NCBI GenBank assembly: GCA_016298185.1
Contig: JAEDDA010000001.1
Location: forward strand, 59,878-123,877
DNA from: Bacilli bacterium
GTDB lineage: Bacteria; Bacillota_I; Bacilli_A; RFN20; CAG-826
Direction of reading: 5' to 3'
DNA length: 64,000 bases
Under the pieces are notes generated by a model. The model was not told the origin of the DNA and ran no database searches. It was given only the letters and a program-made list of their open reading frames with translations. This document shows, in pieces, positions 1 through 10,406 of this stretch; the stretch's first letter is position 1; each line of letters opens with the position of its first letter. The position numbers were made by a program, and so were the translations under genes.

Positions 1-1333
1 TAATTGGTAATCTGACTTGTTGCATTGTGTCACGATCACGGATTGTAACAGCATTATCTTCAAGTGTATCGAAGTCCACTGTTACGCAGTATGGAGTGCC
101 AATTGCATCTTGTCTACGATATCTCTTGCCGATGCTGCCTGTGTCGTCATAAACGACAGACATGTATTTGCAAAGAATAGCTTCGATTTCTCTGGCTTTT
201 TCTTCGAGTTTTTTACTTAATGGTAAAACTGCTGCTTTATATGGAGCCACTGCAGGAGCTAAATGCATAACGATACGTGTATCATTATCACCCACAGGTT
301 CTTCGTCGTATGCGTCGCATAATGTCATTAAAACCAAACGGTCTAAGCCGACTGAAGGTTCAATGCAGAATGGAACATACTTTTCATTGGTTTCTGGATC
401 TAAATATTCTAAGGATTCACCACTATAAGACATATGTCTTTTTAAGTCATAATCGGTTCTATCGGCGATACCCCAAACTTCTCCCCAACCGAATGGGAAT
501 AAGTATTCAATATCAGTTGTGGCCTTAGAATAGAAAGCTAATTCAGCTTGTTCGTGATCACGGTAACGCAAGTTTTCTTGTTTGATACCTAAATCAGCAA
601 TGAAGTCCAAACAATGTTTCTTCCAATAATCAAACCATTTGAGGTCTTCTCCTGGTTTGCAGAAGAATTCCATTTCCATTTGGTCGAATTCACGCGTGCG
701 GAAGGTCATTTGGCCTGGAGTAATTTCGTTTCTAAACGCACGACCAACATTACAAATACCTAAAGGCAATTTTTTTCTTGTTGTTCTTACAACGTTCTTG
801 AAGTTAACAAACATGCCTTGTGCGGTTTCTGGTCTTAAATAAACGACCGCTTTGCTATCTTCAGTAACGCCAATGTGTGTTTTAAACATCATGTTGAACT
901 GACGGATATCTGTGAAGTTTTCACTACCGCAGTTTGGACATTTAACATGGTTTTGATGGATAAAATCCATCATTTGTTCATTCGTCATACCATTAACATC
1001 AGCATCTGGGAATTCCGCTTCAATTAATTGGTCTGCTCTAAATCTTTGTTTACATTTTTTACAATCAATAAGTGGATCGTTAAATGTAGAAACGTGTCCT
1101 GTGGCTTCCCAAACTTTTGGATTCATTAAAATGGCTGCGTCGATACCGACGTTCATTGGACATTCTTGAACGAATCTCTTCCACCACATTTTACGGATGT
1201 TTTGTTTAATTTCGCTACCTAATGGGCCGTAATCCCAGGTATTGGATAAACCACCATAAATCTCGCTACCTTGGTAATAGTAGCCAGAGACGATTAAATG
1301 GTTACATACTTTATCAAATTCAAATTTACTCAT
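1..1333 (-). CDS. glyS: glycyl-tRNA synthetase, single-subunit class II type (C-terminus cut by window edge)
   Basis: This gene charges tRNA-Gly with glycine in the cytoplasm. The protein starts [17 protein letters not shown]. It carries class II features: the [12 protein letters not shown] segment, the [12 protein letters not shown] motif and, near the end, EPSVGLDRL (motif 3). A zinc-ribbon-like pair, CKKC and CPNC, lies in the insertion domain. About 444 residues are present and only the last few residues of the anticodon-binding domain are missing. The ATG at 1333 follows a GGAGG ribosome binding site. It is the eukaryote-like alpha-2 form, not the GlyQS tetramer. It lies downstream of recO but has its own promoter at 1362-1390. 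Confidence 0.95.
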   Translation of the reverse strand, partial: MSKFEFDKVCNHLIVSGYYYQGSEIYGGLSNTWDYGPLGSEIKQNIRKMWWKRFVQECPMNVGIDAAILMNPKVWEATGHVSTFNDPLIDCKKCKQRFRADQLIEAEFPDADVNGMTNEQMMDFIHQNHVKCPNCGSENFTDIRQFNMMFKTHIGVTEDSKAVVYLRPETAQGMFVNFKNVVRTTRKKLPLGICNVGRAFRNEITPGQMTFRTREFDQMEMEFFCKPGEDLKWFDYWKKHCLDFIADLGIKQENLRYRDHEQAELAFYSKATTDIEYLFPFGWGEVWGIADRTDYDLKRHMSYSGESLEYLDPETNEKYVPFCIEPSVGLDRLVLMTLCDAYDEEPVGDNDTRIVMHLAPAVAPYKAAVLPLSKKLEEKAREIEAILCKYMSVVYDDTGSIGKRYRRQDAIGTPYCVTVDFDTLEDNAVTIRDRDTMQQVRLPI

Positions 1334-1361
1334 AGTAACCTCCAAAAAAGCGTGCTCAAAT

Positions 1362-1390
1362 AGTATGCTGATATTTTAGCATATTGTCAA
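1362..1390 (-). promoter_or_regulatory. sigma-A-type promoter of glyS
   Basis: On the minus strand a TTGACA -35 box (1390-1385) is followed by 17 bases and CATACT (1367-1362). An inverted repeat TATGCT-N8-AGCATA fills most of the spacer. The leader is short and shows no T-box core, so glyS is unlike alaS in this window. Confidence 0.6.
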
Positions 1391-1416
1391 CACATTATGA
1401 GTGTATTTTTTTCAAT

Positions 1417-2127
1417 TTATTTATTAATAAGTGCGGCACCTTTGAGGCTGACACCATATGACTCTTTTATAAATTCAAAGAATTTATTGAGAACAACTAA
1501 AGCATTCTCTTTGCTTACTTCAAATATTGCTTTCGCCATGTCCGAAACAAGGAACGAAGAACGAATGATTAACATTTGTTCTTTTGTTAAATCTCTTTCC
1601 ATATCTGGTTCTAAACAGTTCTGACAGATGAAACCACCATCATTAAATGAGAATGTGACAATGCCTTGTTTAGATCCGCAGAACACACAGTGTTTGACTT
1701 CGAATTCGTATCCGGTTTCTTTGAAAATTTTTGCAAAATATGATAGCAATATTGCCCAAGGTGATTCAGCGGTTTTCATACATATTACCGCGGACATTAA
1801 AGAATTAAATATTCTTTCTTTTTCATCATCTTGAACTAAAGTCTTAGTCACTTCCGCCATGAGCATTAAGCTACAAAGGTAATAATAATCGTTTGTGACT
1901 TTCATCGGATTTTCAATAATTGAAGCCGACTTTAAAACGGGATATTTGTAATTACCTTCATTAATTTCGATATCTGCGACCACTAATAGGTTGTTTAACG
2001 CGGAATTCTTATTTTTTGGATCAAGGATACCTTTCGCTAAGAAAGTCATCTCTCCTTGTTCATTTATAGCATCAATAATCGCATCTTTTTCTTTATAGGG
2101 TGTTATTGATAAAACAACAATTTTCAT
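1417..2127 (-). CDS. recO: DNA repair protein RecO
   Basis: RecO helps load RecA on gapped DNA in the RecFOR pathway. The protein has 236 residues, within the usual range for Firmicutes. It begins with an OB-fold segment and carries a four-cysteine zinc-finger motif (CVFC and CQNC) in the middle of the helical domain. It follows era by 5 nt, the common era-recO gene order. No separate promoter is visible, so it is probably transcribed with era, cdd and ybeY. Confidence 0.88.
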   Translation of the reverse strand: MKIVVLSITPYKEKDAIIDAINEQGEMTFLAKGILDPKNKNSALNNLLVVADIEINEGNYKYPVLKSASIIENPMKVTNDYYYLCSLMLMAEVTKTLVQDDEKERIFNSLMSAVICMKTAESPWAILLSYFAKIFKETGYEFEVKHCVFCGSKQGIVTFSFNDGGFICQNCLEPDMERDLTKEQMLIIRSSFLVSDMAKAIFEVSKENALVVLNKFFEFIKESYGVSLKGAALINK

Positions 2128-2132
2128 TTTGT

Positions 2133-3017
2133 TTATTTTTTGTATTTATATCCGTAAGTCTCAAGAGACTTCTCATCATCTCTCCATCCTTCTTGAACTT
2201 TGACAAATAATTCCAAGAAGACATGTTTATGCAATAAAATCTCGATATCTTTTCTTGCTTGGCTGCCGATTGCTTTGATTCTTTTACCACCCGCACCAAT
2301 GACGATACCTTTTTGGCCGTCTTTTTCCACGATTATGCTTGCGCGGATATGAACTGGATTTTTTTCCCATTCGATGTTATCCATATAAATCGCTGTAGCG
2401 TGAGGAACTTCATCGCGTAAGTTTCTTAAAATTTTTCCACGAATAATTTCTTTGATTTGGAAAATCGCATCTTTGTCAGTGATTTCTTCCGTTGAATAAT
2501 AGGCTGGACCTTCTGGTAATAATTCGATGAGTTTATTTAATAAAGTGTCGATATTAAATCTCTCTGTCGCCACTGTATCAATCATGATGGCGTTAGGAAC
2601 TTTATCTAAATAAATCTTTTTTAGATTTTCCACTTTATCAAGTCTCGCTTCATCAATCTTGTTAAAAACAAGAATTAAAGGAGCGTTATTAATATCTAAG
2701 TGTTCCAAAATGTATTCATCACCTGGGCCAAAAGGAACTGAAGCATCCACCACTAAGATGTTGGCGTCAACATCGTGTGCAGCGCTATAGGCCATATTGT
2801 TCATTTCTTGGCCGAGTCTTTCTTTTGGTTTATGAATCCCCGGAGTGTCGGTAAAAACAATTTGCACTCCTTCCGCATTATAAATGCCTTTAATCGCATT
2901 TCTTGTGGTTTGGGATTTATCAGTGACAATACTAATTTTCTTATTTAAAATGCCGTTCAACAAAGTTGATTTGCCAACATTAGGACGGCCTAAAATAGCT
3001 ACAAATCCAGATTTCAT
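2133..3017 (-). CDS. era: GTPase Era, 16S rRNA-binding ribosome assembly factor
   Basis: Era binds the 3' end of 16S rRNA and checks 30S maturation. All the expected G motifs are present: P-loop GRPNVGKST near residue 10, DTPG (G3) and NKID (G4). The C-terminal KH domain holds the VIGAGGKRIK signature near residue 240. The length of 294 residues is normal. Its start codon overlaps the cdd stop (TAATG), which indicates translational coupling. Upstream cdd and ybeY and downstream recO form a classic ribosome-maturation cluster. Confidence 0.96.
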   Translation of the reverse strand: MKSGFVAILGRPNVGKSTLLNGILNKKISIVTDKSQTTRNAIKGIYNAEGVQIVFTDTPGIHKPKERLGQEMNNMAYSAAHDVDANILVVDASVPFGPGDEYILEHLDINNAPLILVFNKIDEARLDKVENLKKIYLDKVPNAIMIDTVATERFNIDTLLNKLIELLPEGPAYYSTEEITDKDAIFQIKEIIRGKILRNLRDEVPHATAIYMDNIEWEKNPVHIRASIIVEKDGQKGIVIGAGGKRIKAIGSQARKDIEILLHKHVFLELFVKVQEGWRDDEKSLETYGYKYKK

Positions 3018-3421
3018 TATTTGTTTAAATCCTTTGGTGAGAAAGCGAAAGGAAGTAATTCTCTCGCACTAGTTTCTTTAACGTCGCCTTTGACATTGCT
3101 CATATAAATAGGAGCATCTTCCATCATGAGTTCGCTGATAACTTGTCTACAAGCACCACATGGTGAGCAAGGCTCTTCTGTATCAGCACAAAGTGCTAAA
3201 GCGGCGATATCTTCTTTCTTGTATCCGTTCATGTAAGCGTGATAAATCGCATTTCTTTCAGCACACATACACATTGAGTAAGCGGAATTTTCAATATTCG
3301 CACCAAGGAAAACTTTTCCATCTTTAGTAAGTACTGCAGCACCCACTTTAAAATTGGAATATGGTGAATAAGATAATTCACGTGCTTCTTTTGATTTTTG
3401 AATCAATTGTTCTTTTGTCAT
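3017..3421 (-). CDS. cdd: cytidine deaminase
   Basis: The enzyme deaminates cytidine and deoxycytidine to uridine forms in pyrimidine salvage. The zinc-binding signature is clear: CAERNA (catalytic Glu next to a zinc Cys) and PCGACR (two zinc Cys). I place the start at the ATG at 3421 because AAGGAG lies 7 nt before it, giving 134 residues, typical for the tetrameric form. An upstream in-frame extension exists but overlaps ybeY without a ribosome binding site. The pyrimidine nucleoside phosphorylase at 32183-33493 could use its product uridine. Confidence 0.95.
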   Translation of the reverse strand: MTKEQLIQKSKEARELSYSPYSNFKVGAAVLTKDGKVFLGANIENSAYSMCMCAERNAIYHAYMNGYKKEDIAALALCADTEEPCSPCGACRQVISELMMEDAPIYMSNVKGDVKETSARELLPFAFSPKDLNK

Positions 3422-3422
3422 G

Positions 3423-3878
3423 TTAGTTCTCCTTTGGAGGTAAGATTTCATCTTGTAATTTGAACATCACTACCTCATCTTCTTTTGTCATGTGGTCATA
3501 GCCTAATAAATGCAATAATCCATGGACGAATAAGAAAGATAATTCTCTTTCTAATGGATGGCCGTATTCCTTGGCTTGTTCATTAGCCTTTTCGACACTG
3601 ATATAAATATCGCCAAGTGGAACAGGTCCATTACCATGGAGTTTAGTATCTCTTTCTTCATCGCCATCAAGGAAGGCGAATGAGATGACATCTGTCGGAC
3701 GATCCACGCTGCGGTATTCCTTGTTTAATTGATGGATGAATTTGTTATCCACTAAAGTGACACTTAAAATAGCCTCACAACTTAATTTCAAGTGATTAAA
3801 AGTTTTTTCCAATAAACCGAGATAAATATCTTCGTATTTCTCGTATCCAGAAACTTGTGAATCGAAATCTAATTCCAT
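3423..3878 (-). CDS. ybeY: endoribonuclease YbeY (rRNA maturation)
   Basis: YbeY is a metal-dependent RNase that acts in 16S rRNA 3'-end maturation and ribosome quality control. The signature HGLLHLLGYDH gives the three zinc-binding histidines, and the RPTDVISFAF segment is also conserved. It has 151 residues. No ribosome binding site precedes the ATG; instead a TATAAT -10 box ends 5 nt before it, so the mRNA may be leaderless. It heads the ybeY-cdd-era-recO run. The usual phoH and dgkA neighbours are missing; the C39 gene lies in that place. Confidence 0.95.
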   Translation of the reverse strand: MELDFDSQVSGYEKYEDIYLGLLEKTFNHLKLSCEAILSVTLVDNKFIHQLNKEYRSVDRPTDVISFAFLDGDEERDTKLHGNGPVPLGDIYISVEKANEQAKEYGHPLERELSFLFVHGLLHLLGYDHMTKEDEVVMFKLQDEILPPKEN

Positions 3879-3883
3879 GGGCT

Positions 3884-3895
3884 ATTATAATAGCA
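3884..3895 (-). promoter_or_regulatory. -10 region of ybeY, probable leaderless start
   Basis: On the minus strand TGCTATTATAAT is followed by only 5 nt (AGCCC) and then the ybeY ATG. No AGGAGG-like site lies between, so transcription would begin at or next to the start codon. Confidence 0.5.
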
Positions 3896-3912
3896 CACTA
3901 AATTATTATTTA

Positions 3913-5115
3913 CTAATCATTTTCATTATGGGAATTAATGGAGTTTGAGATTTTCACTTTAACAATGTTAAATTCGTTAATTTTCTCACTAAAAGAGAAT
4001 AGATCTTGAAGAGTTCTTAAAATACCGATCGAGATGATGCTATAGAAGATGATGTATGGGAATGATGAAATACCACTTAGTCTCATGGTTAATAAAGCTA
4101 CCAAAGTTAATAGTCCAGCATATAGGTAAGTGCACACTAATTTGATATAGCTATAGTTATATGCTTTACTATGTAAAATTCTGACTTTATTTTGTAGTTC
4201 TTCCCCATTTTCAGCGTTATCTAAATCCTCTTCTAATTCGTTTACTTCTTCCGCTTTTGATTTGAGCATTGGCGAGACAAAAATCCACTCAAAAACAGCG
4301 ATGACAATAGGGACTAAGACAAGCATGATGTTTTTAATGTCATTTAGTAGCACCACTGTGCTTAATCCAATAAGGACAACAAACAAGATAATGAGATTCA
4401 TTGGGGAAGATAAAGCCAAGCGTTTGTAGTTTTCAAATCTCGTTAAATATTCACGATATCCTTGAAGTGGTAAATTCTTTTCTGAAAAGAAGAATTGATC
4501 GAGTTTTTTCATAACATTAAAGCATGATGCTTTGAGCACTAATTCCAGGACAATTGCCACTGATAAAAATATCGCCGGAATATAGATAGGCGTGTCGTCT
4601 TTAACAAAGTAAATTCCAACCGCTGCGCAAGCGGCGACAAGGATTTGAATAAAACCTAATAAAACGCTTGTGGTTGTTTTAAGTGGAGAGACCGCCTTAT
4701 TCTTGCACGGTCTTTTCTCAAATGATTCCACCATTAAGCCTGTCCCATCCCAAATATCGCCGAATTTCTTTAACGGCATAGAACCACTTCCACTTTTTGG
4801 ATCAAGGTAATATACCTTCTTCCATTTCACCTTGGTAACTACCACTGCGTGTTTAGCCCCATTTTTAAGTTCAATGGTAAGAATTAAAGGGAAAGATGAG
4901 CAAGTGACTATTTCCTCTTTATTATTAGCCTCAAAAGCCGTGAAATTAATTCCTTGTTCATATCCGAGTTCCACCAAATCATTATAAGAATAGTAACCAT
5001 GATTCTCGTCTTGTGGTAAATATAGATAGTTTTTATCTTTATTGATTGTCGCGAGAACCATCTTCAGACACGCAAATCCGCAGTCATCTTTCAAAATTTG
5101 TGGGATATAAAACAT
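3913..5115 (-). CDS. C39 peptidase-like domain fused to an exporter-like membrane domain, no ATPase
   Basis: The N-terminal 120 residues look like a C39 bacteriocin/pheromone-processing peptidase with the full active-site set: Gln6, Cys12 in DDCGFAC, His89 in KHAVVV and Asp105 in YLDPKSG. About six hydrophobic helices follow (roughly residues 155-390), resembling the membrane half of a peptidase-containing ABC exporter. The protein then stops; no Walker A/B or ABC signature is present. The start at 5115 is set by AGGAGGT 6 nt upstream. Its upstream region is nearly identical to that of comEA-comEC (see findings), so I infer a competence-linked role, for example cleaving or exporting a GG-type peptide with a separate ATPase. 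The function is unproven. Confidence 0.7.
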   Translation of the reverse strand: MFYIPQILKDDCGFACLKMVLATINKDKNYLYLPQDENHGYYSYNDLVELGYEQGINFTAFEANNKEEIVTCSSFPLILTIELKNGAKHAVVVTKVKWKKVYYLDPKSGSGSMPLKKFGDIWDGTGLMVESFEKRPCKNKAVSPLKTTTSVLLGFIQILVAACAAVGIYFVKDDTPIYIPAIFLSVAIVLELVLKASCFNVMKKLDQFFFSEKNLPLQGYREYLTRFENYKRLALSSPMNLIILFVVLIGLSTVVLLNDIKNIMLVLVPIVIAVFEWIFVSPMLKSKAEEVNELEEDLDNAENGEELQNKVRILHSKAYNYSYIKLVCTYLYAGLLTLVALLTMRLSGISSFPYIIFYSIISIGILRTLQDLFSFSEKINEFNIVKVKISNSINSHNEND

Positions 5116-5134
5116 AAATGTACCTCCTACAAAC

Positions 5135-5167
5135 ACATAGGGGGTACACCGTTAATATAGTTGCAAA
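5135..5167 (-). promoter_or_regulatory. competence-type promoter, copy 1 (C39 gene)
   Basis: Minus-strand reading gives TTTGCAACTA (5167-5158), 12 nt, ACCCCCTATGT (5145-5135), 6 nt, then AGGAGGT and the ATG. The same blocks with the same spacing occur before comEA at 25064-25096. Five Cs in a row are unusual in this AT-rich intergenic DNA. No TATAAT box is present. Confidence 0.65.
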
Positions 5168-5180
5168 ATATTTTTTCGCA

Positions 5181-5208
5181 AAAAGAAAAGACTCTTTAAA
5201 GAGTCTTA
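5181..5208 (-). terminator. intrinsic terminator of the heat-shock operon
   Basis: Minus strand: AAGACTC and GAGTCTT form a stem directly after the dnaJ stop codon, followed by TTCTTTTT. Confidence 0.85.
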
Positions 5209-6339
5209 TTTTTTAAACATTTTCTTGAACTTCGCAAATAAGCCATCATCTTTCTTAGCTTCTTTGAACTTCTTCAATACTTCTTTTTGGCCTTTACTTA
5301 AGGAAGTTGGAACCTTGATATCTAACTTCACATATTGATCTCCAGGTTTGCCGCTTCTTAAGTCTTTAACGCCGCATCCTTTCATTCTAAGGACTTGACC
5401 TGGTTGACTACCCTCTGGAATAGTTAATGTAACATCACCATAGACGGTTGGAACATCAATCTTAGTTCCTAAGCAGGCATCGACAAAGTCGAGTGGGACT
5501 GTTAAGGCGATATCATTGCCTTCACGCTTGAAGTATGAGTGCTCCTTAACAAGGATTTCAATATATAAATCTCCATTAGGACCACCGTTAACGCCTCTTT
5601 CACCATTACCACGGGAAATAATTTGCTGTCCGGATTTAATACCTGCTGGAATATGAATCTTAATAGTTTTTCTTTTGTGGTTGTAACCTTTTCCACCACA
5701 ATCTTTACATTTATTTTTAATAGTTTTACCAGAACCATTACATGAAGGACATACTTCTTGGCTTTGTACAGTTCCGAATAAAGATTGTCTTCTGACACTA
5801 ACATATCCCGCACCTTTACAGTTAGAACAGGTTGAGATATCACTTGGACTAGCCGCGCCTGTACCACCACAATGTGTGCACATTTCATCGACTTCAATAG
5901 TCATTTCTTTATCCGCACCATTAATCGAATCCATGAAGTCAATTTTGATACGATTAATGACATCGTTGCCTCTTCTAGGTCCGGTTGGATTTCCCCTTTG
6001 TCTAGCGCCTCCACCGAAGAATTGGCTGAAGATATCTCCTAAATCAGAGAATCCTCCAAATCCACCGCCCCCAAATCCACCTTGGAATGGGTTGGCACCT
6101 GGATTACCACCAGCTTGTTCAAAGGCAGCATGACCAAACTGGTCATAAGCGCTACGTTTTTGATCATCATAAAGGATATCATAGGCTTCTTGTACTTCTT
6201 TAAATTTTGCTTCGTTACCAGTTTCTTTATTATCTGGGTGATAAGTCTTAGCTAATTTACGGTAAGCACTTTTAATTTCGTCTTTTGTGGCATTCTTTTT
6301 CACACCTAAGACTTCATAAAAATCTCTTTTTTCAGCCAT
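5206..6339 (-). CDS. dnaJ: chaperone protein DnaJ (Hsp40)
   Basis: DnaJ delivers unfolded clients to DnaK and stimulates its ATPase. The J domain (residues 5-70) holds the HPD motif in YHPDNK. A Gly/Phe-rich linker follows (about 75-120), then four CxxCxGxG-type zinc repeats (CTHCGGTG, CSNCKGAG, CPSCNGSG, CKDCGGKG), then the two C-terminal client-binding beta domains. The length of 377 residues is normal. AAGGAG precedes the ATG. It is the last gene of hrcA-grpE-dnaK-dnaJ, separated from dnaK by a GC-rich hairpin that may tune its level relative to dnaK. Confidence 0.98.
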   Translation of the reverse strand: MAEKRDFYEVLGVKKNATKDEIKSAYRKLAKTYHPDNKETGNEAKFKEVQEAYDILYDDQKRSAYDQFGHAAFEQAGGNPGANPFQGGFGGGGFGGFSDLGDIFSQFFGGGARQRGNPTGPRRGNDVINRIKIDFMDSINGADKEMTIEVDEMCTHCGGTGAASPSDISTCSNCKGAGYVSVRRQSLFGTVQSQEVCPSCNGSGKTIKNKCKDCGGKGYNHKRKTIKIHIPAGIKSGQQIISRGNGERGVNGGPNGDLYIEILVKEHSYFKREGNDIALTVPLDFVDACLGTKIDVPTVYGDVTLTIPEGSQPGQVLRMKGCGVKDLRSGKPGDQYVKLDIKVPTSLSKGQKEVLKKFKEAKKDDGLFAKFKKMFKK

Positions 6340-6365
6340 ATAAAATTCTCCTTTCCTTATATTTA

Positions 6366-6391
6366 CCGAAAGGGCCCGAAGGCCCTAACGG
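6366..6391 (-). other. GC-rich intercistronic hairpin between dnaK and dnaJ
   Basis: CCG-N2-AGGGCC with the matching GGCCC(T) arm and outer CGG forms a strong stem with a four-base loop. It lacks a proper U-run on the minus strand, so it looks like an mRNA-stability or partial termination element rather than a full terminator. Confidence 0.6.
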
Positions 6392-6413
6392 TTTAGTTTT
6401 AGATAGAATCTAA

Positions 6414-8831
<2,418 letters not shown>

Positions 8832-8848
<17 letters not shown>

Positions 8849-9857
8849 TTCCTCCTTTGCTTAAATCATCAAAATATTTATTTAACTCTTCTGCGATGTA
8901 CTCTAAGGCAGAGAGGGCTTTGTCATAATCCATTCTTGTTGGACCAAGGAGTGTGATTGATGTTTCATCACCATCACCAATTTTGATTTTTGTGGTCACC
9001 ATACTAACATCTGGATTAGTTTCACCAATGTTAATGGCAACTTCTTTATCTTTCTTACCGGCTTCTTTGAAGACTGATTTATCGTTTAATAGCTTGAAGA
9101 CTTCTTGAAGTTTTTCGGCATCGGACTTGAACTCAGGCTGATTGAATAATTCTTCTCTACCATATAAGCTCAAGCGGTCACCAGCGAATCTAATGAATGT
9201 TTCAAGCAAAGCTTGGTAAACAATATCGTGAGAGACAACGTAATCGCTGAGGACGGGTTTTAAGGCTTCCATCTTATTGACGAGTTCGCCAACAGGTGTG
9301 CCTTTTAATCTATCGTTTAAGATCTTCACACAATCCACTACTTCATTAGCTTTAATTGTGTTAGGAACGATGAATGTTTTGTTTTCGACATATCCTTTAT
9401 CAGTAACGAACACCGCAGTTAAGGTGTTATCACTAATTTGAATAAGTTGCACATTAGCGAGGCGTTCGATATTTCCGCTATTTCCGGTGACGACAGACAC
9501 TAAGTTAGTCATGTGAGATAAAATCTCGCAACTCTCTTTAATGACTTCTTCAACGGAATGAATTTTTTGTTCAAGAACCATTTGCAATGAGCTCTTTAAG
9601 GATTCATCTACGCTTCTATCACGTAGGTGTTCGCAATAATATCTGTATCCTTTAGAAGAAGGAACACGTCCGGAACTACTATGAGTCTTTTCTATGAATC
9701 CCATCTTCTCAAGGGCGAACATTTCATTTCTGATGGTCGCGGATGAATAGGGAAGATGATATTCTTCGATTAATGTGTGACTTCCGATTGGTTGTGCATT
9801 CTTGATGAAGTATTCAACAATGTATTTTAGAATCAAATCACTTCTTGTTAATCCCAT
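8832..9857 (-). CDS. hrcA: heat-inducible transcription repressor HrcA
   Basis: HrcA represses class I heat-shock genes by binding CIRCE. The N-terminal winged helix (about residues 1-70) contains SATIRNEM and the SSGRVPSSKGYRYY wing typical of the family. A GAF-like domain and a dimerisation domain follow, with total length 341. It is the first gene of the operon and sits directly behind two CIRCE-like operators, so it should regulate itself together with grpE, dnaK and dnaJ. AGGAGG precedes the ATG. Confidence 0.97.
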
Positions 9858-9872
9858 ATCATTTCCTCCTTT

Positions 9873-9899
9873 TTAGCACTCATTTCTTCTAACTGCTAA
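9873..9899 (-). promoter_or_regulatory. CIRCE operator 1
   Basis: TTAGCACTC-N9-AACTGCTAA. The left arm matches the HrcA consensus exactly, the right arm differs at three positions, and the 9-nt spacer is correct. It lies between the promoter and the hrcA start. Confidence 0.85.
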
Positions 9900-9904
9900 C
9901 TATA

Positions 9905-9931
9905 TTTTAGCGAAATGATTAGCACTGTCAA
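9905..9931 (-). promoter_or_regulatory. heat-shock operon promoter
   Basis: Minus strand: TTGACA (9931-9926), 16 nt, TAAAAT. The -35 box lies inside CIRCE operator 2, and operator 1 lies just downstream of the start site, so HrcA could block at both ends. Confidence 0.7.
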
Positions 9932-9945
9932 TAATAAACTGCTAA
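9919..9945 (-). promoter_or_regulatory. CIRCE operator 2
   Basis: TTAGCACTG-N9-AACTGCTAA, with the same right arm as operator 1 and the correct 9-nt spacer. It overlaps the -35 box. Confidence 0.8.
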
Positions 9946-9968
9946 AAAAGTGCAATATTTCATGCACT
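9943..9968 (-). terminator. intrinsic terminator after the RDD gene
   Basis: Minus strand: AGTGCA-N8-TGCACT stem followed by TTTTTT. It abuts CIRCE operator 2. Confidence 0.75.
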
Positions 9969-9998
9969 CTTTGAAAATTATTAATATAAATAAGGATT

Positions 9999-10406
9999 TT
10001 AAATGCGCGTGTCGATGGCAAACGAGCTAGTCAAACGGTCAATAACACCGCGTTCTGTACGGTTTTTAATAAAGTAAATAAGGTCCAAAATAACCAAAAT
10101 TACAATCGATTCACTAAAGGAACGGATAATGACTTGCCTAACCATTAGGTTCTTTCCATCGCTTGCGACATATCTAATTCCTAATAATGCTGATCCAATG
10201 TTATAACCATGGCTAACTGACATAATTAATGAACCTAGGGCAAATGATAAAGCAAAAGAAAATCCAATTCCGATTAAAACGTAGAAAATAATGTGGAAAT
10301 TTAACATAGTTAAAAATGGAACTGCGCTGCCAAATCCAATACCTATATAAATGAGTAAATTAACGATATAAGCCCATACCCTTTTAGATAATCTTGCTGT
10401 TTCCAT
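9999..10406 (-). CDS. RDD family membrane protein
   Basis: A small integral membrane protein of 135 residues with three hydrophobic segments. RDD landmarks are visible: the N-terminal ARLSKRVWAYIVN stretch, the GIRYVASDGKNL segment and RGVIDRLTSSF near the C-terminus. The family is of poorly known function; some members take part in ion homeostasis. It directly follows hemW (the genes share one base), at the end of the operon that begins with the Fic-like gene. No specific function can be assigned. Confidence 0.75.
   Translation of the reverse strand: METARLSKRVWAYIVNLLIYIGIGFGSAVPFLTMLNFHIIFYVLIGIGFSFALSFALGSLIMSVSHGYNIGSALLGIRYVASDGKNLMVRQVIIRSFSESIVILVILDLIYFIKNRTERGVIDRLTSSFAIDTRI

Noticed and set aside
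1334..1416. T-box control of glyS
   Set aside because: The leader from promoter to start codon is only about 25-30 nt and lacks the T-box core and antiterminator.
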